Source of the DNA: a virus
Strand: one strand, 5' to 3'
Length of the DNA: 29,359 bases
Virus record (IMG/VR): IMGVR_UViG_3300028735_000026
Span: 1-29,359 of that record
In this document: in pieces, positions 20,333-27,796 of the stretch
Layout: every line of letters starts with the position of its first letter
How positions within the stretch are numbered: the first letter of the stretch is position 1
Position numbers and translations under genes: made by a program
Notes under the pieces: generated by a model
Told to the model about the DNA's origin: nothing
Seen by the model: only the letters and a program-made list of their open reading frames with translations
Databases searched by the model: none

Positions 20333-20689
20333 ATGGGCGTGCGCTGGACGAAACGACCAACCGACCTGGATATTGGCGGCTATGCCGCGCGACTGGCCGG
20401 GGCGGCGCATCGGGTGGCGCGCGTCTCGGCCTTCGCGATGGAGGCCGACGCCAAGCTCAACGCGCCCTGGCAGGATGATACCGGCGCGGCGCGCGCCGGG
20501 TTGACCGGCAGCGTTGAACCGGAAGCGCCGCAACCGGGCATGCGCCGGATTCGGATTGTGCTGGCGCATAGCGTGGAGTATGGCCAGTTCCTGGAGTTCA
20601 GCCGCGGCGGACGCAACGCTATTCTGTGGCCGACGATTGAGCGCGAGTTGCCGAACCTGGCGCGCGCGCTCCAGGATATTCCGCGATGA
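20333..20689 (+). CDS. HK97 gp10-like tail completion protein
   Basis: 118 residues with the familiar HSVEYGQFLEFSRGGRNAILWPTIERE segment of the HK97-gp10 / minor tail completion family, preceded by a helix and the APWQDDTGAARAGL segment typical of the family. It joins head and tail. GTGAG upstream of ATG 20333. Overlaps the next gene by four bases. Confidence 0.82.
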   Translation: MGVRWTKRPTDLDIGGYAARLAGAAHRVARVSAFAMEADAKLNAPWQDDTGAARAGLTGSVEPEAPQPGMRRIRIVLAHSVEYGQFLEFSRGGRNAILWPTIERELPNLARALQDIPR

Positions 20690-21108
20690 ATGCTGCCGTG
20701 CTGACGCGCCTCCAGGCGGATAGCGCGCTGATGGCGCTGCTGAGCGGCGGGCTCTACGACGGCCAGACGGTCGGCGAGATCAGCCGCGTGACGACGCCGG
20801 CGGCGTTCGACGCCAATGGCGAACTCAAGCCCTGCGGCCTGCTGGCGCTGAGCAGCGAGGTGGCCGCCGGGCCGCTGCCTACCAGCAGCCGGCTGGGCGT
20901 GACGCTGTACTGGTATCAGCGCGCGGGCGCGGATGTGATTGACGCGGCGCGCCTGCGCGCCTATGCGCTGCTGCATCGCCAGCGCCTGACTCCGCCGAGC
21001 GGCGGGTCCTGGGAGCTGCGGTACGCCGATGATGTGCTGCGCCGGTTTGACGAGGTGCTGCGCGCGTCGCTGATTGTCAGTCGCTATGTGGTGATGGTGC
21101 GCCGTTAA
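20686..21108 (+). CDS. Tail terminator protein (putative)
   Basis: 140 residues with an N-terminal helix (AVLTRLQADSALMALL), a beta strand set (RLGVTLYWYQRAG) and ADDVLRRFDEVLRASLIVSRYVVMVRR at the end, like gpU/gp17-type tail terminators that cap the tail tube. Position just before the tube gene supports the call. AAAGGAG for the next gene overlaps its end. Confidence 0.7.
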   Translation: MNAAVLTRLQADSALMALLSGGLYDGQTVGEISRVTTPAAFDANGELKPCGLLALSSEVAAGPLPTSSRLGVTLYWYQRAGADVIDAARLRAYALLHRQRLTPPSGGSWELRYADDVLRRFDEVLRASLIVSRYVVMVRR

Positions 21109-21120
21109 AGGAGAAGACCG

Positions 21121-21870
21121 ATGGCTATTTCCGGCAACGCCTTCCCATTTGGGTTGCGCGAAATCAAGATCAAAAGCCGTACCAGCGCCGATACGGCGGT
21201 GCTCGACGCCGCTCAGACACTCAAGTTCACCGAACGGGTCGTGTCGAATGAACTGAAGGGCAACGATCACGTGGTCGTCGCGTCGTCGTTCGTGGAAGCG
21301 GTGGAGTGGGAGCTTGGCGCGGGCGGCCTGTTGCTTGAGGCCTACGCGATTATGAGCGGGCGCACGCTGGCCGCCAGCGGCAGCAGCGCGAACGAAGTCA
21401 AAACCATGACCATTCGCGCCGGCGACAATTTCCCCTGGTTCACGCTCTATGGTAAGAGTCTGGGCGACGCCGGCGATGATGTGCATGTCAAGCTGTATAA
21501 ATGTAAGCTGACCGGCGGCATCGACGGCAGCTATCAGGGGGATAACTTCTTCGTCTCCAGCCTGAAGGGCATCGCCGTCGAAGACGACGCCACGGTGACA
21601 AAGACCCTGACCGACATTGATGTGACGGACAATATCGCCACCGCCACCTGCGTCGCGCATGGCTACAGCGCCGGCCAGGAAGTGACGATCGCGGGTGCGG
21701 CGGCCAGCTACATCAATGGCGTCAAAACGATTATTACGGCGCCTACCGCCGATACCTTCACCTTCACCGCGATTGGCGCGAATGTCAGTAACAACACCGG
21801 CACAGCGAGCGCCGGCCATGGCGCGATTGCCGATATCGTGCGCAACGAAACCGCCGCCGTTTTGCCGTAG
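21121..21870 (+). CDS. Major tail tube protein
   Basis: 249 residues. The N-terminal part (FPFGLREIKIKSR; LKFTERVVSNELKGND; VEAVEWELGAGG) is the beta-sandwich tube domain of siphoviruses. Residues ~165-245 form an added beta domain (ATCVAHGYSAGQEVTIAGAA; GVKTIITAPTADTFTF) of the kind decorating the outside of tubes. AAAGGAG lies seven bases before the ATG. Confidence 0.82.
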   Translation: MAISGNAFPFGLREIKIKSRTSADTAVLDAAQTLKFTERVVSNELKGNDHVVVASSFVEAVEWELGAGGLLLEAYAIMSGRTLAASGSSANEVKTMTIRAGDNFPWFTLYGKSLGDAGDDVHVKLYKCKLTGGIDGSYQGDNFFVSSLKGIAVEDDATVTKTLTDIDVTDNIATATCVAHGYSAGQEVTIAGAAASYINGVKTIITAPTADTFTFTAIGANVSNNTGTASAGHGAIADIVRNETAAVLP

Positions 21871-21878
21871 GAGCCGCT

Positions 21879-22322
21879 ATGACCACCCTGACCGCCTGGC
21901 GCGCCGCGCGCACCCAGCAACTCACGCTCCCCAGCGGGTTGATCGTCACGGTGCGCAAAGTCGATCTGGCCGATCTGCTGGCGCGCGGCCGCATTCCCAC
22001 GCCACTGGTGGATATGGTGATGGTGCAACTGGGTGCGGCGGAAACAACCCGCGTCACTCCCGAAGCCTTTGGCGACTATGTCGCAATGGTGAATACGGTG
22101 GTCGCGGCGGCGCTGATTGATCCGCCGCTGGCCGAGACGCCGGATGCCACGCATCTGACGATTGATGAACTGCCGTTGAGCGACCGGCTGGCAATCTGGA
22201 ATTGGGCGCAGGCGGAGGGCGCCCAATTCGCCGCGTTTCCTGGCCAATCCAACGGAAACGCGTCTGCTGCATCATCTGGCGACGCTATACCGGCAACGCC
22301 CGGCGACGCTGCTGGCGATTGA
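21879..22322 (+). CDS. Tail assembly chaperone (G-like)
   Basis: 147 residues encoded between tail tube and tape measure genes, the invariant place of the tail chaperone that keeps the tape measure soluble. The first 120 residues are well ordered (LPSGLIVTVRKVDLADLLARG; IDELPLSDRLAIWNWAQAEG). The last 27 (GQSNGNASAASSGDAIPATPGD) are low complexity and probably not the main end product, because another frame continues the protein-like sequence (see next entry). Confidence 0.85.
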   Translation: MTTLTAWRAARTQQLTLPSGLIVTVRKVDLADLLARGRIPTPLVDMVMVQLGAAETTRVTPEAFGDYVAMVNTVVAAALIDPPLAETPDATHLTIDELPLSDRLAIWNWAQAEGAQFAAFPGQSNGNASAASSGDAIPATPGDAAGD

Positions 22323-22479
22323 CGATCCCTGGCTGGCCTACCAGGTGGACCTGGCGACGGCGCTCGTGGCGACACGCGAGACCGCGGCGCAGAGCGCGGC
22401 GCATGCGCCGCCGGAACACTACGCGCGCCTGGGCCAGCGGGCGCGCCCGGTTGCATTGCCGCCCGATGGAATGTGGTGA
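22240..22479 (+). CDS. Tail chaperone T-extension, read by +1 (or -2) frameshift
   Basis: This frame has no own start but reads as real protein for 79 residues: LANPTETRLLHHLATLYRQR, then PATLLAIDDPWLAYQVDLATALV and on to a TGA four bases before the tape measure ATG. Shifting +1 at TTT-CCT (22236-22241) joins ...AEGAQFAAF to LANPTET..., giving a 199-residue fusion. This is the G/GT arrangement of lambda-like tails; most use -1, but +1 and -2 cases are known. Confidence 0.7.
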   Translation: MANPTETRLLHHLATLYRQRPATLLAIDDPWLAYQVDLATALVATRETAAQSAAHAPPEHYARLGQRARPVALPPDGMW

Positions 22480-22482
22480 CCA

Positions 22483-25011
22483 ATGAGCGATACCAGTGTC
22501 GGAACGGCGCATGGCGCGATAGACATCGACCTCTCCGGGCTGCACGCGGCGATAAAGCAGTCGCACGGCATTATGGGGCAGCTGGAGCAATCCATCAACC
22601 GCGCCGGCGCGGCCAGTGATAGCGCCGCGCGCCAGTTTGGCGGGATGGGCGAAATCCTGCGCGGCGTGGCGCAGGGCGCGGGCCAGATGCTGGCGCAGGC
22701 CATGGCCGATGTCGCGGGCAGCATTGCCGGCGTTGGTCGCACGATGATCGACAGCAACGCCGAGTTCGAGCGCTATGCGGTGCAGTTCGGCGTACTGCTG
22801 GGTTCGACCGAAGCCGCCCAGGAACGCCTGGACGAACTGGCCACGTTTGGCGCGACCACCCCTTTTGATCTCCCTGGCGTTGTGCGCGCCGACAAGATTT
22901 TACAGGCGTTCGGCCTGCATGTTGACGATGCGGTGCAGCGCTTCGGCAAGAGCGGAACCGATATCCGGCGCATCGCCGGCGATGTGGCCGCCGGAACCGG
23001 CGCGGAGTTTGAAGAGATTGCCACCTATATCGGCAAGTTTAGCGCCGGCGCGACCGGCGAGGCCATTGCGCGCTTTCAAGAGCTGGGCATTGTGACCAAG
23101 CAGCAACTGACCGAGATGGGATTGACCTTCGACAAAGGCGGCGCGCTGGTGATCAAAAGCCAGGCCGATCTGGATCGCGCCACCGGCATCTTGCTTGAGG
23201 CTATGCAGCAGAAGTACGGCGGCATGATGGAAGCCCAGTCGGCCACCTTTGAAGGCATGATGAGCAACCTCGAAGACTGGACGGGGCAGACGCTGCGCAC
23301 GCTGGGCGCGCCGATCTTTGAGGTGCTCAAAACCCAGCTTGCCGATCTTCTGAAATGGCTGCCCAGCATTCAGCCCCAGATTGAGGCGGCGGCGCAACGC
23401 ATGGCGGCCGCCCTGGGGGCGATCATTCCGCGCGTGGTCGCGCTTGTTCCGCGGCTCGTCGCGGCGGCGCGCGTGCTTACTGATATGGTGCGCGCGATCT
23501 CCGACGTAGCCGCCGGCTTTCGCGATAGCGGCATGGGTGATGTGGTCGCGAACCTCATCGACGGGTTCGCGCGGCTCGCCGAAGCAGCGCAAGACGCGGG
23601 CGCGCCGTTCGTCGCGGCCTGGGGCGAAGGCGGGCTGGCCGGCGTGCTGGCGCTGGTCAATCAGCGCTTCCCCTTCCTGCAAGAAACGCTCACCAATCTC
23701 CAGCAGGTCTTTCAGCCACTCATCGACGCCGTGCAACCGGTGGTGGACGGCTTTGGCGAAGGCGGGCTGGCCGGCGTGCTGGCGCTGGTCAATCAGCGCT
23801 TCCCCTTCCTGCAAGAAACGCTCACCAATCTCCAGCAGGTCTTTCAGCCACTCATCGACGCCGTGCAACCGGTGGTGGACGGCTTTGGCGAAGGCGGGCT
23901 GGCCGGCGGGTTCACGGCGCTGCGCGACAACATCCTGCCTATTCTGAGCGCGCTCAGCGATCTGCGCGTCAACCTGGCGGCGCTGGCGCTTGATAGTTTG
24001 GGCACGCTGGTGGAGCGTCTGGGCGACAATGCCGGCTTCGCTGATTTTCTGCGCAACCTGGGGTTGAGTAACGCACAGGTTGAGACGGTGAACCGCGTGC
24101 TGGAGAAAGCCGGGGAAATCTTCCACCAGGTGGGCGCGGCGGTGAAAGAGGTCGCCGACTGGTTTCAGCAGAAGCTTCAGCCGGCCGTGGTGAGCGCGGG
24201 CAGCGAATTCGCCACGATGCTGTTGCCCCATTTAGAAATGCTGGGGACCATTCTGGTCGAAGATGTTTTCCCGATCCTGAAAGATGTCGGCCAGTTCCTG
24301 ATGGATAACCTGCCTGGCGCGATCAATGTCGTCGCACCGCTGCTCACCAGCCTGGTCGATGGCGGGTTGTCGGCGGTGGAACTGGCGCTGCGCGCGATTG
24401 GCGCGGCCTGGCGTGAGGTGCTGAAGCCGGCGTTCGAGGCGATTGGCGGCTGGTTGGAAGACCTGACCGGCGGCTGGGATAACCTGGCGCGCGGCGCGGG
24501 CGTGGTGCGTGATACCTTCGCCGATATCGCCCAGGGCATCCGTGATATGGCGAATACCAACCCGCTGGAAACCGTGCTGAAACTGCCGGGGATGCCGGGG
24601 TTTGGCCTGCCGGGGATGCCCAGCGCGCCGCCTGCCGACGATGCCCCCGCCGGGCGCTCCGGCGGGGGTTGGGGGGCGCTGCAGGGGCGGGCGAGCGGCG
24701 GGCCAATCCGTGCCGGCCAGCCGTATGTAGTAGGCGAACGCGGGCCGGAATTGATTATTCCCGCGACCAATGGCCAGGTGCTGCCCGCCGCGCAGGGCGC
24801 GGCCCTGACCGCGAGCGCTCTGCCGGGGTTGGCGGCGACGCGCGGCGCGCCGGCGCTGACCGTGCAGGTGGCAATCAATCACCCGGTGGTGGATAACGCC
24901 GAGCGCCTGAACCAGTTCGCGGCGCAAATCGCCGACGCAACCGGGCGCGCGGTGGCGGAACAGTGGTCGGCGGCGATGGATGGCGTGATTGTGAGCGGCG
25001 GCCCGGTATGA
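22483..25011 (+). CDS. Tape measure protein
   Basis: 842 residues, the length-setting core of the tail. N-terminal helices (GAIDIDLSGLHAAIKQS; NAEFERYAVQFGVLLGSTEAAQERL) match the usual TMP start, hydrophobic segments follow at ~300-345 (IIPRVVALVPRLVAAARVLTDMV), and the C-terminus holds RASGGPIRAGQPYVVGERGPELIIP, a common TMP end motif. At ~1.5 angstrom per residue the tail would be about 125 nm. Residues 381-468 are two exact copies of a 44-residue unit. Confidence 0.93.
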   Translation: MSDTSVGTAHGAIDIDLSGLHAAIKQSHGIMGQLEQSINRAGAASDSAARQFGGMGEILRGVAQGAGQMLAQAMADVAGSIAGVGRTMIDSNAEFERYAVQFGVLLGSTEAAQERLDELATFGATTPFDLPGVVRADKILQAFGLHVDDAVQRFGKSGTDIRRIAGDVAAGTGAEFEEIATYIGKFSAGATGEAIARFQELGIVTKQQLTEMGLTFDKGGALVIKSQADLDRATGILLEAMQQKYGGMMEAQSATFEGMMSNLEDWTGQTLRTLGAPIFEVLKTQLADLLKWLPSIQPQIEAAAQRMAAALGAIIPRVVALVPRLVAAARVLTDMVRAISDVAAGFRDSGMGDVVANLIDGFARLAEAAQDAGAPFVAAWGEGGLAGVLALVNQRFPFLQETLTNLQQVFQPLIDAVQPVVDGFGEGGLAGVLALVNQRFPFLQETLTNLQQVFQPLIDAVQPVVDGFGEGGLAGGFTALRDNILPILSALSDLRVNLAALALDSLGTLVERLGDNAGFADFLRNLGLSNAQVETVNRVLEKAGEIFHQVGAAVKEVADWFQQKLQPAVVSAGSEFATMLLPHLEMLGTILVEDVFPILKDVGQFLMDNLPGAINVVAPLLTSLVDGGLSAVELALRAIGAAWREVLKPAFEAIGGWLEDLTGGWDNLARGAGVVRDTFADIAQGIRDMANTNPLETVLKLPGMPGFGLPGMPSAPPADDAPAGRSGGGWGALQGRASGGPIRAGQPYVVGERGPELIIPATNGQVLPAAQGAALTASALPGLAATRGAPALTVQVAINHPVVDNAERLNQFAAQIADATGRAVAEQWSAAMDGVIVSGGPV
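23623..23907 (+). repeat. Perfect 132-bp tandem duplication in tape measure gene
   Basis: Bases 23623-23754 and 23755-23886 are identical over all 132 positions, and the first 21 bases occur a third time (23887-23907). The unit encodes 44 residues in frame (GEGGLAGVLALVNQRFPFLQ ... VQPVVDGF). No silent change separates the copies, so the duplication is very recent or an assembly artefact. Confidence 0.95.
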
Positions 25012-25358
25012 ACTGGACATTCGACAGTTATGCGTTTACCTGGTTGCGACGCGACCGCAACAGCATGCCGGTGCAGCCGGCCTGGCGGCAAATGCCGGCG
25101 CTGGTCAAGCGTCCGCTGCTGGGGCTGCGGGACACCGATATCGCGCAGATCGGCTGGGAGTCGGCGGTGCTGGACGGGCCGATCTATGTCGCGGCGGTGG
25201 ATCTGGCCGGCCTGATCGCGCGCAATGGCGCCGAGGGGAACCTTTCGGACGGCGCATCGACCTGGCGCGCGGTGCTGGAACTGGATGTGGCGACGCTGCG
25301 CCTGGACGCGGATGGCGCGACCGGGACGGCGACGTTTACCCGTACGACGAGCGATTGA
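25008..25358 (+). CDS. Tail protein after tape measure (putative)
   Basis: 116 residues, beginning MNWTFDSYAFTWLRRD; beta-rich, ending in a strand pair (VLELDVATLRLDADGATGTATFTRTT). It overlaps the tape measure stop by four bases and sits where distal-tail-type proteins are found, but it is shorter than usual Dit proteins. Function is inferred only from position. Confidence 0.6.
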   Translation: MNWTFDSYAFTWLRRDRNSMPVQPAWRQMPALVKRPLLGLRDTDIAQIGWESAVLDGPIYVAAVDLAGLIARNGAEGNLSDGASTWRAVLELDVATLRLDADGATGTATFTRTTSD

Positions 25359-26152
25359 TTGGTACGCGATGCGTTCCCGCGTTTGTTAGCGTGGGCGCCA
25401 TGGGCACGTTTGGGTTGGTGTTGACGGCGACCGACGCACTTGATCGGCAACTCTACCCGTTTGTGCGGGCGCAACGGTTTACCATGCTCAAAGTCGTGAC
25501 CGGCTGGGGCATCGGTCGGCCATGGACGTTCGCGGATCGCGCGCGCGTCCTGGCCATGACGCCGCGCACCATCGTGCGAACCATAGCCGGTGATCCGTCA
25601 TATCGCGCCGGCGCGTTTTTGTATCCTGAGCCGAAGCACGTTATTGCGGAGACGTGGCCGTGGTGCGAGATTCAGCCGCATATCGCGATTGAAATCGGCA
25701 ACGAGCCGAATGTGACGCCGGGGTGGAATGACGATATGGCCTGGGCGTATCGGTATTGGTTGGAACAGCTCTTGCCGCAAATGCGCCACGTGTATCCTGA
25801 CGCGTATCTGATTGCGCCCGGCCCGTCGTTTATGCACCCCGGCGCGGCGCGCTACCTGGAAATCTGCGCTGATGTGATGCGCGGTTTTGACGCCGTGGCG
25901 GTGCATGTCTACGGCTTTCATTCTTTGAATGAACCAGGGGTGCGTGATGTGCGGTGGGCGTATGATCGACTCTTTGACGCGCGAATGCCGCGCTGGATCA
26001 CCGAGCTTGGTATTCGCGAGCCCGCGCGCGATGTGAACCGTTTGGCGCTGTACCGTGATTTTACCAACCAGCTCGCGCCGCCGTGGCTTGGCGCGTGCGT
26101 GTACCACTATGGCGCGGATAGGCAGATCAATCCTGAATACCACGTTGGGTGA
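25355..26152 (+). CDS. Glycoside-hydrolase-like (beta/alpha)8 tail protein
   Basis: 265 residues with the signatures of clan GH-A enzymes: AIEIGNEPN with probable acid/base Glu117, and WITELGI with probable nucleophile Glu217, 100 residues apart, plus barrel strands (FTMLKVVTGW; AVAVHVYGFH). Such enzymes cut beta-glycosidic bonds; in a tail operon it could degrade host capsule or cell-wall polysaccharide. The frame opens at TTG 25355 overlapping the previous stop; ATG 25400 is an alternative, and no strong ribosome binding site marks either. No secretion signal. Confidence 0.75.
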   Translation: MIGTRCVPAFVSVGAMGTFGLVLTATDALDRQLYPFVRAQRFTMLKVVTGWGIGRPWTFADRARVLAMTPRTIVRTIAGDPSYRAGAFLYPEPKHVIAETWPWCEIQPHIAIEIGNEPNVTPGWNDDMAWAYRYWLEQLLPQMRHVYPDAYLIAPGPSFMHPGAARYLEICADVMRGFDAVAVHVYGFHSLNEPGVRDVRWAYDRLFDARMPRWITELGIREPARDVNRLALYRDFTNQLAPPWLGACVYHYGADRQINPEYHVG

Positions 26153-26155
26153 ACG

Positions 26156-27796
26156 ATGATTGTGAGCGCCGCAACCCGGTACAAATCCTGGGAAATCTGG
26201 GTAACGATCGACGACAAGCGCTACCGTGCGGTGGGGTTGCCGTCGCGCTCGCTGGGGCTGAACCAGCAGCGCAGCGCCATCAGCATCGAACTGGAAGCAA
26301 TGCCGCCGCTGAGCGTCGCCGGCAAGGCGCTCACAGTGGATATCGCCTGCAATGGCCGGCGGCGGCGCTTCTTTACCGGTTACGCCGCGCCGGATAGCAT
26401 TGGCGCGAACCCCTACACCCGCACCCTGAACGGCGTGGATCTGCTCTACCGGCTCAATCGCACGCTGGATGACCCCAATGGCCTGATTTGGAGCAACATT
26501 TCCTGGTTGAGCGCGGTGGATGCGCTGCTCAACGCGGCGGGAATCTCCCCCAATGAGCGCGACTCCTCCTTCGACCCGGGCGCGACCTATGTGATCGCGC
26601 CCGTCGCACCTATCATCATTGAACCGCGCGATACGCTGGCCAGTGTGTTTCAGGAATTGCTGGCCTTTGCCGGCGCGGCGGCCTTCGTGCTTCCCAGCGG
26701 CAAATTGCGGATCGTGGACGCCGACCGCCGGCCGCAACAGTCGTCGAGCCTGAACTATTCGACCGTGGAAAGCGACAGCGGCGCGTACCGCTTTTTCAAT
26801 GCCCGGCGGACCATCGGCCTGTTTGAGACGGCGGTCAACGCGGTGACCGCCGGCGGGCCGGCGCTGGGGCTGAGCGCGGCGCCGGAGGCGACCTATACCG
26901 TGGCCACGTTGGGCAAGGCGGCGCGCGTTACCTCGCGCTTTATCCAGACCGGCGCGCAGGCGATGGCGGTCGCCGAACGCGAATGCCGCCGCCGGGCGCG
27001 TAGCGAACGCACGGTCACGCTGGACGCGCCGCTCGACCCCGATGTATTGCCGGGCGTCTCGCTGCTCTTCCGCTGCCCGCAGGCCGATTACCCGATCTAT
27101 ACCCCGGCGTATGTGCTGGCCAGTCGCAGCAATGGCGCGAGTATGAGCCTGGAATTGTCGTTAGGGCCATCAACGGTTGATGGCTATAGCAGCGTGCTGC
27201 CGCCGCTGGTGGATTTTACCGCTAACATTGTGCGTGAAACCGTCGATGGCGTGGCGATTATTGATGTGATGCTCGACGGGTCAACCAGTGTGTCATTGAA
27301 CGGCGCGGATATTCTTTCGTGGCAGTGGTCAACCGACGCCACGTTGTTCGCCACGACGCCGGCACAGGCGTCGAATAGCGGACTGCAAACGCAGGCGCGA
27401 TGGGGCTATGTGGTCGCGGGGGGTGCGACCAGCATCAACATTACCCTCACGGTGAACGACGGCTACAAAACCAATAGCCTGACGCGCGCAATCGATCTTG
27501 CGCCTGATACGACGATCAGCACCAGGCAGGCGCTTCAGGTCGCTTTCGGCTCCGGTTGGCACGTCACCCCCGATGGCGGCGCGACATGGCGCACTGAGAC
27601 GAGCCAGGGCGACGCGGTGGCCTGCGCGCCGTTTGGCGCGGGCGCGCCCAACATCTCATCGCCGGGTTCGGCGGCAACGTATGGCATTGTGGCGACGGGC
27701 GGAACCGGCGCGACGCGAATTCGCACCAGCCTGGATCTCCTGCAAAGCGTGGGCGTGTTGCAAGCGACGCTACCGGAGCAGATTACGATGCTGTAG
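26156..27796 (+). CDS. Large minor tail protein, N-terminal part ending at an in-frame TAG
   Basis: 546 residues up to TAG 27794-27796. The first ~340 look like a baseplate hub/tail-tip protein (YKSWEIWVTIDDKRYRAVGL; RTLNGVDLLYRLNR; DTLASVFQELLAFAGAAAFVLPSGKLRIVDADRR). A beta domain (~345-460) follows. From ~475 an Asp-box type repeat starts (GWHVTPDGGATWRT), the unit of sialidase-like beta propellers. The same frame stays open after TAG with further Asp boxes, so the TAG interrupts one protein rather than ending it. Confidence 0.8.
   Translation: MIVSAATRYKSWEIWVTIDDKRYRAVGLPSRSLGLNQQRSAISIELEAMPPLSVAGKALTVDIACNGRRRRFFTGYAAPDSIGANPYTRTLNGVDLLYRLNRTLDDPNGLIWSNISWLSAVDALLNAAGISPNERDSSFDPGATYVIAPVAPIIIEPRDTLASVFQELLAFAGAAAFVLPSGKLRIVDADRRPQQSSSLNYSTVESDSGAYRFFNARRTIGLFETAVNAVTAGGPALGLSAAPEATYTVATLGKAARVTSRFIQTGAQAMAVAERECRRRARSERTVTLDAPLDPDVLPGVSLLFRCPQADYPIYTPAYVLASRSNGASMSLELSLGPSTVDGYSSVLPPLVDFTANIVRETVDGVAIIDVMLDGSTSVSLNGADILSWQWSTDATLFATTPAQASNSGLQTQARWGYVVAGGATSINITLTVNDGYKTNSLTRAIDLAPDTTISTRQALQVAFGSGWHVTPDGGATWRTETSQGDAVACAPFGAGAPNISSPGSAATYGIVATGGTGATRIRTSLDLLQSVGVLQATLPEQITML

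Noticed and set aside
20380-21819. 479-codon minus-strand frame opposite tail genes
   Set aside because: Crosses several plus-strand genes with ATGA overlaps and ribosome binding sites; no recognisable content.
22900-24231. 443-codon minus-strand frame opposite the tape measure gene
   Set aside because: Its internal repeat is only the complement of the tape measure duplication.
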